Positions 33,749 to 43,397 of a stretch of DNA of 64,000 bases are shown in pieces. The translations under genes were made by a program, and so were the position numbers. The stretch's first letter is position 1. Every line of letters starts with the position of its first letter. Under the pieces are notes generated by a model. That model made no database searches. It had not been told where the DNA came from and saw nothing but the letters and a program-made list of their open reading frames with translations. The stretch is from UBA1952 sp965246905 (lineage in GTDB: Bacteria; Bacteroidota; Bacteroidia; Chitinophagales; Chitinophagaceae): the NCBI GenBank assembly GCA_965246905.1, contig CBDFFZ010000021.1, forward strand, positions 1-64,000, in the 5' to 3' direction.

Positions 33749-36715
33749 TCACTCCCTGCTTTGCGGGATTTTAAGGGTGAGCTTAATCATAGTGCCGTTA
33801 GCAGGAGCTGTTATTATATCAAGATGCCCATTCAGCCGCTTCGCCCGCGTCTCCATATTCATCAGGCCATTGCCGCGCTTCACTGTTTGCGGCGAAAAGC
33901 CTTTGCCGTTATCCGCCAGCTCCAGTACCAGGGTATCTTTCCCTTCGCGCCGTGCTGTAAAACCAACTTCTGTCGGTGCGGCATATTTCATACAGTTGTT
34001 CATCGCCTCCTTAAAGATCATGATCAGGTTGCGGCTCATATCAAGGGGCAGCCGATAGTGCGGGCCTTCATCTGCCAGTCCGGAAAATGTGAAGGCAATC
34101 TCTGTATCCCCGAAAAGGTCCTGGCCAAAATCGCGGATGCGGTGGATGATCTCATAAAGTGAATCATTGCTTGGCTTGAGCGACCAGAGTATATCGCGCG
34201 TGCCGCTGTAAAGCTGCGCGGTATTGTCCTGTATCTGCCCTATGATCCGCTCAGCATCCGGCGGCAGCGCGCCGAGCTTGCTTTTAAGCACATTCGTAAG
34301 TACATTGATGCGGGTAAGCTTATTGCCTACCTCATCATGAAAATCCTCCGCCGTGCGCTCCCGCACTTTGGCTTGCTCTTCGCGGCGCAGCGCATCGATC
34401 ATCTGCAATCGTGCATGCCTGCGGCGGTTGGCCGCATACTGCAACGATACCCCAAGCAAAATACAGGCAGCAAGTACCAGGAGCCGGAACAATCCTGTTT
34501 TATGAAATGGAGTACGTATCCGGAAAGGGTAGGCGAGCGACTGTAATTTTCCGTTGTTGCCCGGTGCACTGCACTGCACCTCGAAGGTAAACTTGCCGGG
34601 CGGCAGAGCAGAATAAGTAACGGTATTGGTAGATGACCATTCGCTCCAGCCGCCTTCCAGCCCGGCCATGCGGTAGCGGTAATTAACGTCCGCAATATCG
34701 CCCAGTGAAATGGCCTGAAAGGTAAACGTGAGGTTGTTCTCTTTGTAGGGAAGATCCAGTTGTTGCGGTACGCCATAGAATGGAGCAGTACCCGAATACC
34801 ACGCAGTATCTGTAATAGCATCGCCAAAAAGCTTCACCGATTGCAGCACTACACTCACCGGTTTTGCACTCGATTTTACGATGCCAGGCCGGTAATGCAT
34901 AGCGCCGTTGGTAGTGCCAAACCAGATGCTGCCGTCCGGCAAGCCAAGCACGGCATTATGATTGCTCTCAATGCCCGTAACGCCCTGCCCGCGCCCGTAA
35001 AAGGAAATAACAGGTTTCCCGTTATCCATCCGCAGGCTGTAAATGCCAAAGCCGGTTCCGGCCCATACATTCCCATCGGGCGCGGCATAGAGGTTATAAA
35101 TAAAATCAGAGCGCAGGCCGGCAGCTTTATTGATGATGGTAGCTTTTCGCGTAGCCGTATCGAAGGCAATAACCCCGTTGTCGTTGGTGCCGATCCACAG
35201 GTAGCCACCTTGAAGTGCGAGGCATTGTGCGGTGGCCGCATCTGCTTCCGTGCCAGTAGTAAAAGGAGTTACCAGCTCATTTTTATAGAGCTTAAGGCCA
35301 TTGCCGGTAGCTAAAAGTATGCTGCCATCCGGCAGGGATAAAAAATCGACTACGGGGTCATGCAGCGGTAATGCCCGAAAAGAGTCCCCTTCATACAGGG
35401 CTGCGCCTTCGGCAAATCCGATCCAGAGCCGGTTGGCAGCATCTATGCGCAAAGCGGTAATGCCGGACGCCGGTACCTTATAATCCTTAGCGGTAAATTG
35501 CCGGAAGCTGCCCTTTTGATACCTCCATAATCCTTCGCCGCGCATGCCTATCCAGAGCGAGCCGGAGCCATTTTTCGCAAACGTAACAATAGTTGGAGTG
35601 TTGTTGCCGGGAAAGGCAATAGGCGTGATCCGCTCGTGATGGTAATGAAAAAGGCCTGCATCGTAAGTGCCGAGGAAAAGGCCGTCTTCCCCGTCCGTAG
35701 CCAGGCCCATGATCTGTGCGCTCGGGAGGCTCATGCTTTCATCCAGCGCGGTGAAAGGCGCGCCTGAGAACCGGAAGATGCCTTGCCCGTCGGAGCCGAG
35801 CCAGATATTGCCTTCCACATCGCGCAGCACCGAAAAAATATTATTATCGGTAAATCCATTTGCCTTGCCATACCTGCGTATGGTCGTATCGGTCATCCGG
35901 ATAGCCCCGCTGCGGCTCCCTATCCAATAGCTGCCATCCGGCGCCTGCGCCATAGCTGTAATACCGCGGGAGTAAACTGGATTCAGTTGAGGAGATATCC
36001 GCCACCTGAGCTCCTGTTCTTTCATCTCCGCAATGCCAGCCGTAGTAAGCAGCCAGAGCGCACGTTGGCGGTCTTCAAAAAAGCCGGTAATAGAATAAGG
36101 CTGCCCAAGTGGCAATAGGCGGTGCCCGATCCAGCGGTTTTTGGTGAGAATATAATAAGAATCAGCGTTTGAAATTCCAAGATAAAGATTGCTTCCGGCT
36201 GAATAGATAGCACTGACATTCCCTGTGGGGAGCGGATGAGCAATAGATTGCACTTTGCCTTCCCGGATGGCATACAGTTTCCTGCCTGCAATGCACCAGA
36301 CGCCGCCATCGGGCCGTCGGGCAATATCCGTGACCGTATTGCCACGCAGGTTTTCAGGGCTTTGAAAGGTGAATTGCTTAAAACGATGACCATCATAAAA
36401 TACGAGACCTTTTTCCGTCCCGATCCAGAGATTGCCCGCAGCGTCTATTTCCAGTGTATTGACTGTATTTGACGGCAATCCATCCCGCACCGAATAATTT
36501 GTGAAAGTGTGACCGTCATACCGGGAAAGCCCACCCAGCGTACCGATCCACAGATGCCCGGCCTTATCCTGCACCATCGCTGTAGCCTGCGATTGTATCA
36601 GTCCCTGCTCGACGCCGAGGTTATAAAACGGGTAGCGCTGCGCAAAGGCTCCGTTTATAAAAAGAAGCGCTAAGCAGCATAAAACGAGATGCCGGATAAG
36701 CGAAGCAGGGCTCAT
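33749..36715 (-). CDS. Sensor histidine kinase with Reg_prop beta-propeller
   Basis: 988 residues from the ATG at 36715, which starts a clear signal peptide (MSPASLIRHLVLCCLALLF). A large periplasmic part of repeated Reg_prop blades (DKAGHLWIGTLGGLSRYDG, DAAGNLWIGTEKGLVFYDG, DVEGNIWLGSDGQGIFRFSG), a Y_Y_Y domain (NYRYRMAGLEGGWSEW), one membrane helix (LFRLLVLAACILLGVSL), a HisKA_3 box with TAEDFHDEVGNKLTRINVL and an HATPase domain with DNGKGFSP and GLMNMETRA. Unlike hybrid two-component systems of gut Bacteroides it lacks receiver and HTH parts; these are on the separate regulator gene downstream. Confidence 0.92.
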   Translation of the reverse strand: MSPASLIRHLVLCCLALLFINGAFAQRYPFYNLGVEQGLIQSQATAMVQDKAGHLWIGTLGGLSRYDGHTFTNYSVRDGLPSNTVNTLEIDAAGNLWIGTEKGLVFYDGHRFKQFTFQSPENLRGNTVTDIARRPDGGVWCIAGRKLYAIREGKVQSIAHPLPTGNVSAIYSAGSNLYLGISNADSYYILTKNRWIGHRLLPLGQPYSITGFFEDRQRALWLLTTAGIAEMKEQELRWRISPQLNPVYSRGITAMAQAPDGSYWIGSRSGAIRMTDTTIRRYGKANGFTDNNIFSVLRDVEGNIWLGSDGQGIFRFSGAPFTALDESMSLPSAQIMGLATDGEDGLFLGTYDAGLFHYHHERITPIAFPGNNTPTIVTFAKNGSGSLWIGMRGEGLWRYQKGSFRQFTAKDYKVPASGITALRIDAANRLWIGFAEGAALYEGDSFRALPLHDPVVDFLSLPDGSILLATGNGLKLYKNELVTPFTTGTEADAATAQCLALQGGYLWIGTNDNGVIAFDTATRKATIINKAAGLRSDFIYNLYAAPDGNVWAGTGFGIYSLRMDNGKPVISFYGRGQGVTGIESNHNAVLGLPDGSIWFGTTNGAMHYRPGIVKSSAKPVSVVLQSVKLFGDAITDTAWYSGTAPFYGVPQQLDLPYKENNLTFTFQAISLGDIADVNYRYRMAGLEGGWSEWSSTNTVTYSALPPGKFTFEVQCSAPGNNGKLQSLAYPFRIRTPFHKTGLFRLLVLAACILLGVSLQYAANRRRHARLQMIDALRREEQAKVRERTAEDFHDEVGNKLTRINVLTNVLKSKLGALPPDAERIIGQIQDNTAQLYSGTRDILWSLKPSNDSLYEIIHRIRDFGQDLFGDTEIAFTFSGLADEGPHYRLPLDMSRNLIMIFKEAMNNCMKYAAPTEVGFTARREGKDTLVLELADNGKGFSPQTVKRGNGLMNMETRAKRLNGHLDIITAPANGTMIKLTLKIPQSRE

Positions 36716-36720
36716 GGTAA

Positions 36721-36728
36721 CAAATGTA
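36721..36728 (-). promoter_or_regulatory. TACATTTG box 5 nt before the propeller kinase start
   Basis: Exact TAnnTTTG on the minus strand, with CTTG about 21 nt further upstream. The first transcribed base would fall at or next to the ATG, giving a leaderless message. Confidence 0.4.
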
Positions 36729-36844
36729 GCCCGGAAAACGGGTGAGGCACAAGGGTAGAAAGCCATCGGCTGAAATTTAGGTGAAGCCAGGCCAATGACA
36801 CTTAGTAAAATTGTAGTTTCGCGCAGTCTAAAACTGCCTTGATT

Positions 36845-38125
36845 ATGAATGCCGATACACAGAAAATAACGATGGGCGAAGCCGGGAAGCTCAACGTTCC
36901 CGATCGTCCGGTTATACCATTTATTGAAGGAGACGGCATTGGGCCGGATGTATGGCGCGCGAGCCGTACTGTGCTGGATGCAGCCGTTAGGATAGCTTAC
37001 AACGGCAAAAGAGAAATAGAGTGGAAAGAAGTGCTGGCAGGAGAGAAAGCATTTAATCAAACCGGCGAATGGCTGCCGGCCGCCACGCTCAATGCTCAGA
37101 AGGAATATTTAGTATCCATAAAAGGTCCACTTACCACGCCCGTAGGTGGTGGTATCCGCTCGCTGAATGTAGCGATGCGCCAGGAGCTCGACCTGTATGT
37201 TTGCCTCAGGCCGATACACTGGTTCCAGGGAGTTCCTTCGCCGCTGCGCCATCCGGAAAAAGTGGAGATGGTTATTTTTCGCGAAAATACCGAGGATATC
37301 TATGCGGGCATTGAATTCAACTACGACAGCCCTGAAGCTAAGAAGCTGCTGAATTTTCTTATCAATGAATTAGGCGTTACCAATCAGATCCGCTTCCCGG
37401 AAACCTCCTCATTCGGCATTAAACCGGTTTCAAAAGAAGGCTCCGAACGGCTCATCCGCGCAGCGATAAAATATGCGGTCGAGCACCGTAAATCCTCTGT
37501 TGCTATTGTTCATAAAGGCAATATCATGAAGTTTACAGAAGGGGCTTTCAAGCAGTGGGGCTATGCGCTTGCTGTGCGGGAATTTGGCGATGATGTATAT
37601 ACCTGGGAGCAGTGGGAGGCAACGAAAAAAGCATCGGGTGAGGAAACCGCGAACAAGGAAATGAAAGCTGCGCAGCTTATGGGCAAAGTGATCATTAAAG
37701 ATGTAATTGCAGATAATTTTCTCCAGCAGATACTCATTGCGCCGCAGGAATATTCTGTGGTCGCTACGCTCAATCTGAATGGCGATTATATTTCTGATGC
37801 TGCGGCAGCTGCGGTAGGAGGTATTGGCATTGCGCCCGGGGCAAATATTAATTATGTAAACGGTTATTCAGTTTTTGAAGCTACGCATGGCACGGCGCCG
37901 CGCTTTGCAAACACCGATTCTATGAATCCGTCTTCTCTCATCCTGAGCGGTGTAATGATGCTGGAATACATGGGCTGGAAAGAAGCGGCCGACCTGATTC
38001 TAAAGGGCCTGAAGACCACCATCATGCGCAAGCGCGTAACCATCGATTTCTATAACCTCATGCATGATGCAACGCTGCTTAAAACAAGCGAGTTTGCCAA
38101 TGAGATCGTCAAGGCAATGAGCTAA
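36845..38125 (+). CDS. icd: Isocitrate dehydrogenase, NADP-type
   Basis: TCA-cycle enzyme turning isocitrate into 2-oxoglutarate and CO2. 426 residues from ATG 36845 (a TTG two codons earlier also opens the frame). Substrate loop and phosphorylation-site region SLNVAMRQELDLYVCLRPI, FRENTEDIYAGIEF, catalytic Tyr/Lys segment HKGNIMKFTEGAF, metal-binding DVIADNFLQQIL, and GAPGxN-like GIAPGANINY with the HGTAPRFA loop. Typical of the E. coli-like homodimer class. The deoC genes follow 24 nt later on the same strand. Confidence 0.95.
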   Translation: MNADTQKITMGEAGKLNVPDRPVIPFIEGDGIGPDVWRASRTVLDAAVRIAYNGKREIEWKEVLAGEKAFNQTGEWLPAATLNAQKEYLVSIKGPLTTPVGGGIRSLNVAMRQELDLYVCLRPIHWFQGVPSPLRHPEKVEMVIFRENTEDIYAGIEFNYDSPEAKKLLNFLINELGVTNQIRFPETSSFGIKPVSKEGSERLIRAAIKYAVEHRKSSVAIVHKGNIMKFTEGAFKQWGYALAVREFGDDVYTWEQWEATKKASGEETANKEMKAAQLMGKVIIKDVIADNFLQQILIAPQEYSVVATLNLNGDYISDAAAAAVGGIGIAPGANINYVNGYSVFEATHGTAPRFANTDSMNPSSLILSGVMMLEYMGWKEAADLILKGLKTTIMRKRVTIDFYNLMHDATLLKTSEFANEIVKAMS

Positions 38126-38149
38126 ATCCCCATTTCTACAGCCAGGATA

Positions 38150-38814
38150 ATGAATATAGCCGCTTACATCGACCACACCATTCTTAAGCCGGAGGCAACT
38201 GCGGCAGACATCACAAAGTTATGTGACGAAGCGATTGTTGCCGGCTTTGCAGCTGTCTGTGTTCCGCCTTATTATGTGCAGGTTGCTAAGGCTAAGTTAT
38301 ACAGTAGTTCACCAGTAAAAGTTGCAACTGTTATCGGCTTTCCTTTCGGCTACAGCAGCATTGCCTCAAAGCTTGCAGAGATTGAAAAGCTAATACTGAT
38401 GGCGCAGACGAGCTGGATATGGTGATCAATTTTGCCGCACTGAAAAATGGCGATTGGGATTATTTGAAACAGGAAATTATTAGTTGCATTACTCCTATAA
38501 AGGAAGCGGGCAGGCAGATCAAGATAATTGTGGAAAGCGGTATTCTTACACAGGCTGAGCTGGAGCGTTGCTGTGCGCTATACGGCAGTTTTGATATTGA
38601 TTTTATGAAGACTTCTACCGGCTACGCAGCTACCGGGGCAACAGTAGAAGCTGTTGAAACCATGCGCCGCCTACTACCGGAAAGAATTGCAATCAAGGCC
38701 TCCGGCGGCATACGCACCTTTCGCTTTGCCAAACAGTTGATCGATGCTGGCGCTACCCGTATTGGCGCATCGGCCGGCCTGCGGATCGTAGAGGAATCAA
38801 AAGCGGGAGAATAG
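38150..38814 (+). pseudogene. deoC: Deoxyribose-phosphate aldolase, split by a one-base frameshift
   Basis: Two overlapping frames, 38150-38425 and 38419-38814, together encode a complete DeoC. The first reads MNIAAYIDHTILKPEA to KLAEIEK and then runs out of frame; the second continues DGADELDMVINFAALKNG. Restoring one A in the AAAA run at 38385-38388 gives AEIEKANTDGADELDMV, the expected family sequence. Both active-site lysines (FMKTSTG and IAIKASGG) are intact in the second part. So either a recent null mutation, a phase-variable homopolymer, or a sequencing error. Would cleave 2-deoxyribose-5-phosphate to glyceraldehyde-3-phosphate and acetaldehyde. Follows icd closely. Confidence 0.9.
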
Positions 38815-38816
38815 GC

Positions 38817-38824
38817 TACTTTTG
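38817..38824 (+). promoter_or_regulatory. TACTTTTG box upstream of the SPOR gene
   Basis: Matches TAnnTTTG; 35 nt before the ATG at 38860. No TTTG at the proper distance upstream. Confidence 0.35.
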
Positions 38825-38859
38825 CAGCACCCAAACGAATTGTTTTTTAATTACCGCTG

Positions 38860-39309
38860 ATGAAGCATTTTTATCTTCTTTTATTACTTGCCGCCATTAG
38901 CCCGAAAGCCTACTGCGGAGCACAGGTTGCAACTCCGGATTCGGTAGTGCACGGAGTTGTGCTTCATACAGATCCCCGCCTCGAGCTGGTGATCCATAAA
39001 AGTGAGCCAAAGGTGGCGCATACCGGCAGGAAAGCAGGTATCATTACCTCCGGTCGTGGTTTCCGAGTGCAGATATACAGTGGCAGCGATCGCAATATTG
39101 CTACTATGCGCAAGATCGATTTTCTGCGCCGCTTTCCCGGCACGCGCACTTACCTTACCTATATAGCACCTACTTTCCGCGTAAAGGTGGGTGATTATCG
39201 CGACCGCAAAGCAGCGCAGGCTATGTATCAGCAGGTGAGCCGCATGTACAATCCTTGTATGGTGGTGAATGATATCATTGAGATCAATTCTTTTCATAGC
39301 AATGATTGA
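38860..39309 (+). CDS. SPOR domain protein, secreted
   Basis: Signal peptide MKHFYLLLLLAAISPKAYC, a linker, and a C-terminal SPOR domain (about 68-140: GFRVQIYSGSDRNIATMRKIDFLRRFPG, FRVKVGDYRDRKAAQAMY) that binds denuded septal peptidoglycan glycans. 149 residues, periplasmic. Its last codons overlap the start of the M20 amidohydrolase by 8 nt, which ties their translation but says little about function. Confidence 0.85.
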   Translation: MKHFYLLLLLAAISPKAYCGAQVATPDSVVHGVVLHTDPRLELVIHKSEPKVAHTGRKAGIITSGRGFRVQIYSGSDRNIATMRKIDFLRRFPGTRTYLTYIAPTFRVKVGDYRDRKAAQAMYQQVSRMYNPCMVVNDIIEINSFHSND

Positions 39310-40489
39310 GGAAATCCGCAGGCTTGCCGCAGAAAACTTTCCGGAATGGCAGCGTATCCGCAGGCATATCCACCAGAATCCTGAGCTTTCTTTTGAGGAA
39401 TACAAGACGGCGGCGTTTATCTCAGCGCAGTTGAATGATTGGGGAATAGCGCATACTACAGGCATAGCGGGTGCCGGGATTTCAGGTGTGCTGGAAGGCA
39501 ATACTACAACCGGCAAATGCATTGCTATACGGGCCGAGCTCGATGCGCTCCCCATTAAGGAAGCAAATACCACGGATTATATTTCTAAAGCCGAAGGCGT
39601 GATGCATGCCTGTGGCCATGATGTGCATGCTACCTGCCTTTTGGGTGTGCTTTATATCCTGCAAAAGCTCAAAGCGGATTGGAACGGGCAACTAAAGTTC
39701 ATCTTCCAGCCCGGCGAGGAAAAGCATCCCGGCGGCGGTAGCCTGATGATTGCCGCCGGCATTCTTAAAAACCCGAAAGTTAATGCAATTCTTGGCCTGC
39801 ATGTGTATCCTACGCTTCCGGCGGGCTATGTGGGCTTTCGAAGCGGGCAATATATGGCGTCAACAGATGAGATCCATATTGTTATTCATGGCAAAGGCGG
39901 CCATGCTGCACTTCCTCACCAAACCATTGATCCAATTGCGATTGCCGCGCAGGCTATTGTTGCTTTACAGCAGGTAATATCCCGAAAGGCAAATCCTGTT
40001 TCGCCATCAGTTCTGAGTTTTGGCCATATTGCAGGCGGCACCGTGAATAATGTGATCCCTGATACGGTAACGCTATCCGGCACGCTGCGCACGATGAATG
40101 AAGACTGGCGTGAAGAAGCACATCAACTGATCAAAGATGTAGTGAACCATACCTGCACGGCGTTTGGCGCCACTGCTACGATCGATATACCGAAAGGCTA
40201 TCCGTCGCTTTATAATGATCCGGAGCTTACGCAGCGCGCAGAGCATCTTGCAAAAGAATTTTTGGGGGATGAAAAAGTAAAAACCCTGGATCTGCGCATG
40301 ACGGCGGATGATTTTGCTTTTTATGGCCACCAGGTGCCGGGATGTTATTTCCGTATCGGCACAAACCGGGATGGGAAAGAGTTTACTGCCTCAGTACACA
40401 ATCCGCATTTCGATATTGATGAGCAGGCAATGGTTACGGCAATAGGCACGATGGCTTGGATTGCGGTGAATTCAGCCAGTAAAACATAA
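39302..40489 (+). CDS. M20-family amidohydrolase
   Basis: 395-residue zinc peptidase of the IAA-amino acid/hippurate hydrolase subfamily. The start at 39302 (MIEEIRRLAAENFPEW) gives the usual N-terminus; 11 more residues are possible from 39269. Motifs: RRHIHQNPELSFEE, HACGHDVHATCLLG (metal Cys/His), FQPGEEKHPGG (general base Glu), GLHVYP, a dimerisation lid (GKGGHAALPHQTIDPI) and MTADDFAFY. Hydrolyses an N-acyl amino acid or amide; true substrate not readable. Ends just before an IS1182-type element. Confidence 0.92.
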   Translation: MIEEIRRLAAENFPEWQRIRRHIHQNPELSFEEYKTAAFISAQLNDWGIAHTTGIAGAGISGVLEGNTTTGKCIAIRAELDALPIKEANTTDYISKAEGVMHACGHDVHATCLLGVLYILQKLKADWNGQLKFIFQPGEEKHPGGGSLMIAAGILKNPKVNAILGLHVYPTLPAGYVGFRSGQYMASTDEIHIVIHGKGGHAALPHQTIDPIAIAAQAIVALQQVISRKANPVSPSVLSFGHIAGGTVNNVIPDTVTLSGTLRTMNEDWREEAHQLIKDVVNHTCTAFGATATIDIPKGYPSLYNDPELTQRAEHLAKEFLGDEKVKTLDLRMTADDFAFYGHQVPGCYFRIGTNRDGKEFTASVHNPHFDIDEQAMVTAIGTMAWIAVNSASKT

Positions 40490-40493
40490 AAAT

Positions 40494-42297
40494 GAGGCTG
40501 TCTCAAAAGGGCAGTCTCTTTTTTTGTGAAAACGGTTTTACGGCGGGGTTTATTCACAAGGCTGCTGTATAAATAAACAGGCTGTAATCCTTTACCAGAA
40601 AGGGTTTTGGTTGTAAATTTAAGAATGGCAATCAAACCGGTTTTCAAGAATTACCAACCCACACAGGCCTTTCTGCTACCGCCCTCACTGGATGAGTTGA
40701 TTGATGAGCAACACCCTGTTCGTGTTGTTGCACAGGTGATTGATCAGATAGATATTGATGCACTGATGAAAAAGTACAAAGGCGGTGGTGCATCGTCTTA
40801 CCATCCGCGTATGTTGCTGAAAACACTGGTATTTGCTTACATCAGCAATATCTACAGCAGCCGTAAGATTGAAGCAGCGCTTAAAGAAAACATTCATTTT
40901 ATGTGGCTGGCAGGAATGAATAAGCCAGACCACCACACGGTCAACCGCTTCCGCTCTGAGCGCCTGCGCCATGTCTTGCAGGAAGTTTTTTCACAGGTTG
41001 TATTGTTGCTTGCGGATGCCGGCCACCTTTCGTTGAAGGAAGTATTTACCGATGGAACGAAGATAGAAGCCAATGCCAACCGCTACACCTTTGTATGGGG
41101 CAAGGCTATTAAGACCAGTCGTGAACGCATCAAAACCCAGCTCAAGGAACTCTGGGCCTATACCCAAAAGGTAGCTGCGGAAGAGCTGACCGATGATACC
41201 CCGCCTGATTTTGATAAGATCGATTCCGTTAAAGTAAAAGAGACAATCGATCAGATCAATGAAGCCCTCAAAGATAAGCCGGTAACTAAGGAAGTAAAGG
41301 CAAAGCTGAGCTATGGAAAGAAGAACTGGCCAGATAAGCTGGACCAGTATGAAGCGCAGGAGCAACTGATGAAAGGGCGCAACAGTTATAGCAAGACAGA
41401 TGCCGATGCCACCTTTATGCGCATGAAGGAAGATCATATGGGCAACGGCCAGCTGAAGCCAGGTTACAATCTGCAGGTATCTACCAACAACCAATACATC
41501 GTTAACTACAGCATCCACCACAACCCAACAGATACGACGACCTTACCTGCCCACATAGATCAACACAAAGAACTTTATAAAGAAATGCCTGAAGTAGTAG
41601 TAGCGGATGCAGGCTATGGCTCAGAGCAGAACTATAATTATCTGGAAAGTAATAAGGTTGAGGCTTACGTAAAGCACAGCCATTTTGATAAAGAGCAAAA
41701 GGCATTAGCTTACAGCCATCGTAAGAATGCAACGAAGGATAAGAAGCCTTTTACAACGGATAAGCTGTACTATAATGAAGTCCAGGATCACTATATCTGC
41801 CCAATGGGCCAGGTGATGAATAAGATATGGGAAGGCGAACAAAGTACACAGGCCGGCTACAAACGAATCATCTCAAAATACAGGGCGCAAAACTGTGAGG
41901 GCTGCCCACTGCGGGTTGGCTGTCATAAAGCAAAAGGCAACCGGACACTTGAAGTATCACATGAGGGGCAAAGACTAAAACGCCAGGCAGTGGAACGACT
42001 GCGAAGTGAACAAGGGATAGCTTATCGCAAGCAACGATGTCATGATGTAGAACCGGTGTTCGGAAATGTGAAGCAAAACAAAGGCTTCCGCCGGTTCATG
42101 CTCAGGGGCAATGAAAAAGTATTAATAGAAGCAGGCTTATTAGCAATAGCGCACAACTTAAAGAAGAAAGCAGCCTGAAAGGTTGTTTTTATGTGCTAAC
42201 AAACTATCATCCTGCATAAACTACCTCAACATACGCTGATATTGAAATTATTTCAATAAAAAGAGCCGCCTCAGATTTTGACTTCTGAGACGGCCTC
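40494..42297 (+). mobile_element. IS1182-type insertion sequence
   Basis: A single transposase gene flanked by imperfect inverted repeats: GAGGCTGTCTCAAAAG at 40494-40509 and the complement of GAGGCCGTCTCAGAAG at 42282-42297 (14 of 16). Each end also folds into a hairpin followed by a T-run pointing inward. Flanking bases (AAAAAT left, TTCATT right) show no obvious target duplication. It sits between the amidohydrolase stop and the convergent phoH stop and breaks no gene. Confidence 0.88.
40625..42178 (+). CDS. IS1182-family transposase
   Basis: 517 residues from ATG 40625. N-terminal DUF772-type region (SLDELIDEQHPVRVVAQVID, YHPRMLLKTLVFAYISNIYSSRKIE), then a DDE core: Asp in LKEVFTDGTKIEANANRYT, Asp in EVVVADAGYGSEQN, Glu near the end (CHDVEPVFGNVKQNKGFRRF). 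A zinc-like cluster CEGCPLRVGCH lies between the last two motifs. Intact with no stop or shift, so probably active. A 6-residue longer frame opens at 40607. Confidence 0.93.
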   Translation: MAIKPVFKNYQPTQAFLLPPSLDELIDEQHPVRVVAQVIDQIDIDALMKKYKGGGASSYHPRMLLKTLVFAYISNIYSSRKIEAALKENIHFMWLAGMNKPDHHTVNRFRSERLRHVLQEVFSQVVLLLADAGHLSLKEVFTDGTKIEANANRYTFVWGKAIKTSRERIKTQLKELWAYTQKVAAEELTDDTPPDFDKIDSVKVKETIDQINEALKDKPVTKEVKAKLSYGKKNWPDKLDQYEAQEQLMKGRNSYSKTDADATFMRMKEDHMGNGQLKPGYNLQVSTNNQYIVNYSIHHNPTDTTTLPAHIDQHKELYKEMPEVVVADAGYGSEQNYNYLESNKVEAYVKHSHFDKEQKALAYSHRKNATKDKKPFTTDKLYYNEVQDHYICPMGQVMNKIWEGEQSTQAGYKRIISKYRAQNCEGCPLRVGCHKAKGNRTLEVSHEGQRLKRQAVERLRSEQGIAYRKQRCHDVEPVFGNVKQNKGFRRFMLRGNEKVLIEAGLLAIAHNLKKKAA

Positions 42298-42305
42298 TTC
42301 ATTAA

Positions 42306-43331
42306 TTATCTTGCTGCATTGGCTTCCCTTCTTTTCTCCGCTCGTTCCTCATCCTGTTTTTTCTCTACTTCTTCCTCGCGATCCTGCTCCTTATCATAAG
42401 CCCGGATAATAGACTTCACAAGGCGGTGACGAACCACATCGCTCTCATCCAGCGCTACATGCGCAATTCCCTCAATATTTCTCAGGATGCGCGTTGCTTT
42501 AAGTAGCCCTGATTTCTGATTTTTCGGCAAATCCACCTGTGTAAGATCACCGGTGATAATTGCTTTGGCAGAAGAGCCAATACGCGTCAGGAACATCTTG
42601 ATCTGGAGGTCGGTCGCATTCTGGGCTTCATCCAATATGATAAAAGCATGATCCAGTGTACGGCCGCGCATATAAGCAAGCGGCGCAATCTCGATAATGC
42701 GGTTGGCCATATAATAATTGAGCTTATCAGAAGGGAGCATATCATCCAGCGCATCATATAGCGGGCGCAGGTAAGGATCAATCTTTTCTTTAAGATCTCC
42801 CGGCAGAAATCCCAGACTTTCACCAGCTTCTACCGCCGGGCGGGTAAGAATAATCTTACGTACTGCTTTATTCTTTAAAGCACGCACCGCAAGCGCTACC
42901 GCGGTATAAGTTTTACCAGTACCGGCAGGGCCAACTGCAAAGATGATGTCATTTTTTTCGGCAACTGTAGCCATGAGTTTTTGATTCGCTGTTTTAGCGC
43001 GAATAACCTTGCCATTGGGGCCAAAAACTAAAATGTCATTGCCTGCAGCTTCGGTAATCTGCGGTGCGTCACCACCTTCCTCATCTCCCAGAATCTGCGC
43101 AAAATATTGCTCGCTCAGGTGGCCATTACGCTCTAAGTATTTCACTACATGGCCTATCCGTTCCTGCGCATTGGCTACTTCCTGGGTTTGCCCCGAGATT
43201 TTAATCTGTGACCCACGGGAAAGAATTTTCAGCAAAGGAAATTTTTTCTTTAGCAGATCGAATTTGCTATTATTAATTCCGAAAAACTCAATCGGATTTA
43301 CAGTCTCGAGGTTAATGATTGCTTCTGTCAA
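42306..43331 (-). CDS. PhoH-family ATPase
   Basis: 341 residues. An N-terminal KH-like region (KILSRGSQIKISGQTQEVANAQ) precedes the PhoH ATPase: Walker A AVGPAGTGKTYTA, TRPAVEAGESLGFLPGDL, Walker B AFIILDEAQNAT and ITGDLTQVDLP. The tail is strongly charged (Glu/Lys/Arg coiled coil). PhoH-like proteins are linked to RNA metabolism and ribosome maturation, often with YbeY, which is not next to it here. Its stop is 9 nt from the IS end. Confidence 0.93.
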   Translation of the reverse strand: MTEAIINLETVNPIEFFGINNSKFDLLKKKFPLLKILSRGSQIKISGQTQEVANAQERIGHVVKYLERNGHLSEQYFAQILGDEEGGDAPQITEAAGNDILVFGPNGKVIRAKTANQKLMATVAEKNDIIFAVGPAGTGKTYTAVALAVRALKNKAVRKIILTRPAVEAGESLGFLPGDLKEKIDPYLRPLYDALDDMLPSDKLNYYMANRIIEIAPLAYMRGRTLDHAFIILDEAQNATDLQIKMFLTRIGSSAKAIITGDLTQVDLPKNQKSGLLKATRILRNIEGIAHVALDESDVVRHRLVKSIIRAYDKEQDREEEVEKKQDEERAEKRREANAAR

Positions 43332-43397
43332 ATTATGGCTGTTTAGTGCTATCTAAGGTAAAGAAAAAACCGGGCCAGCTGTGTTGCCAAAAGGTTA

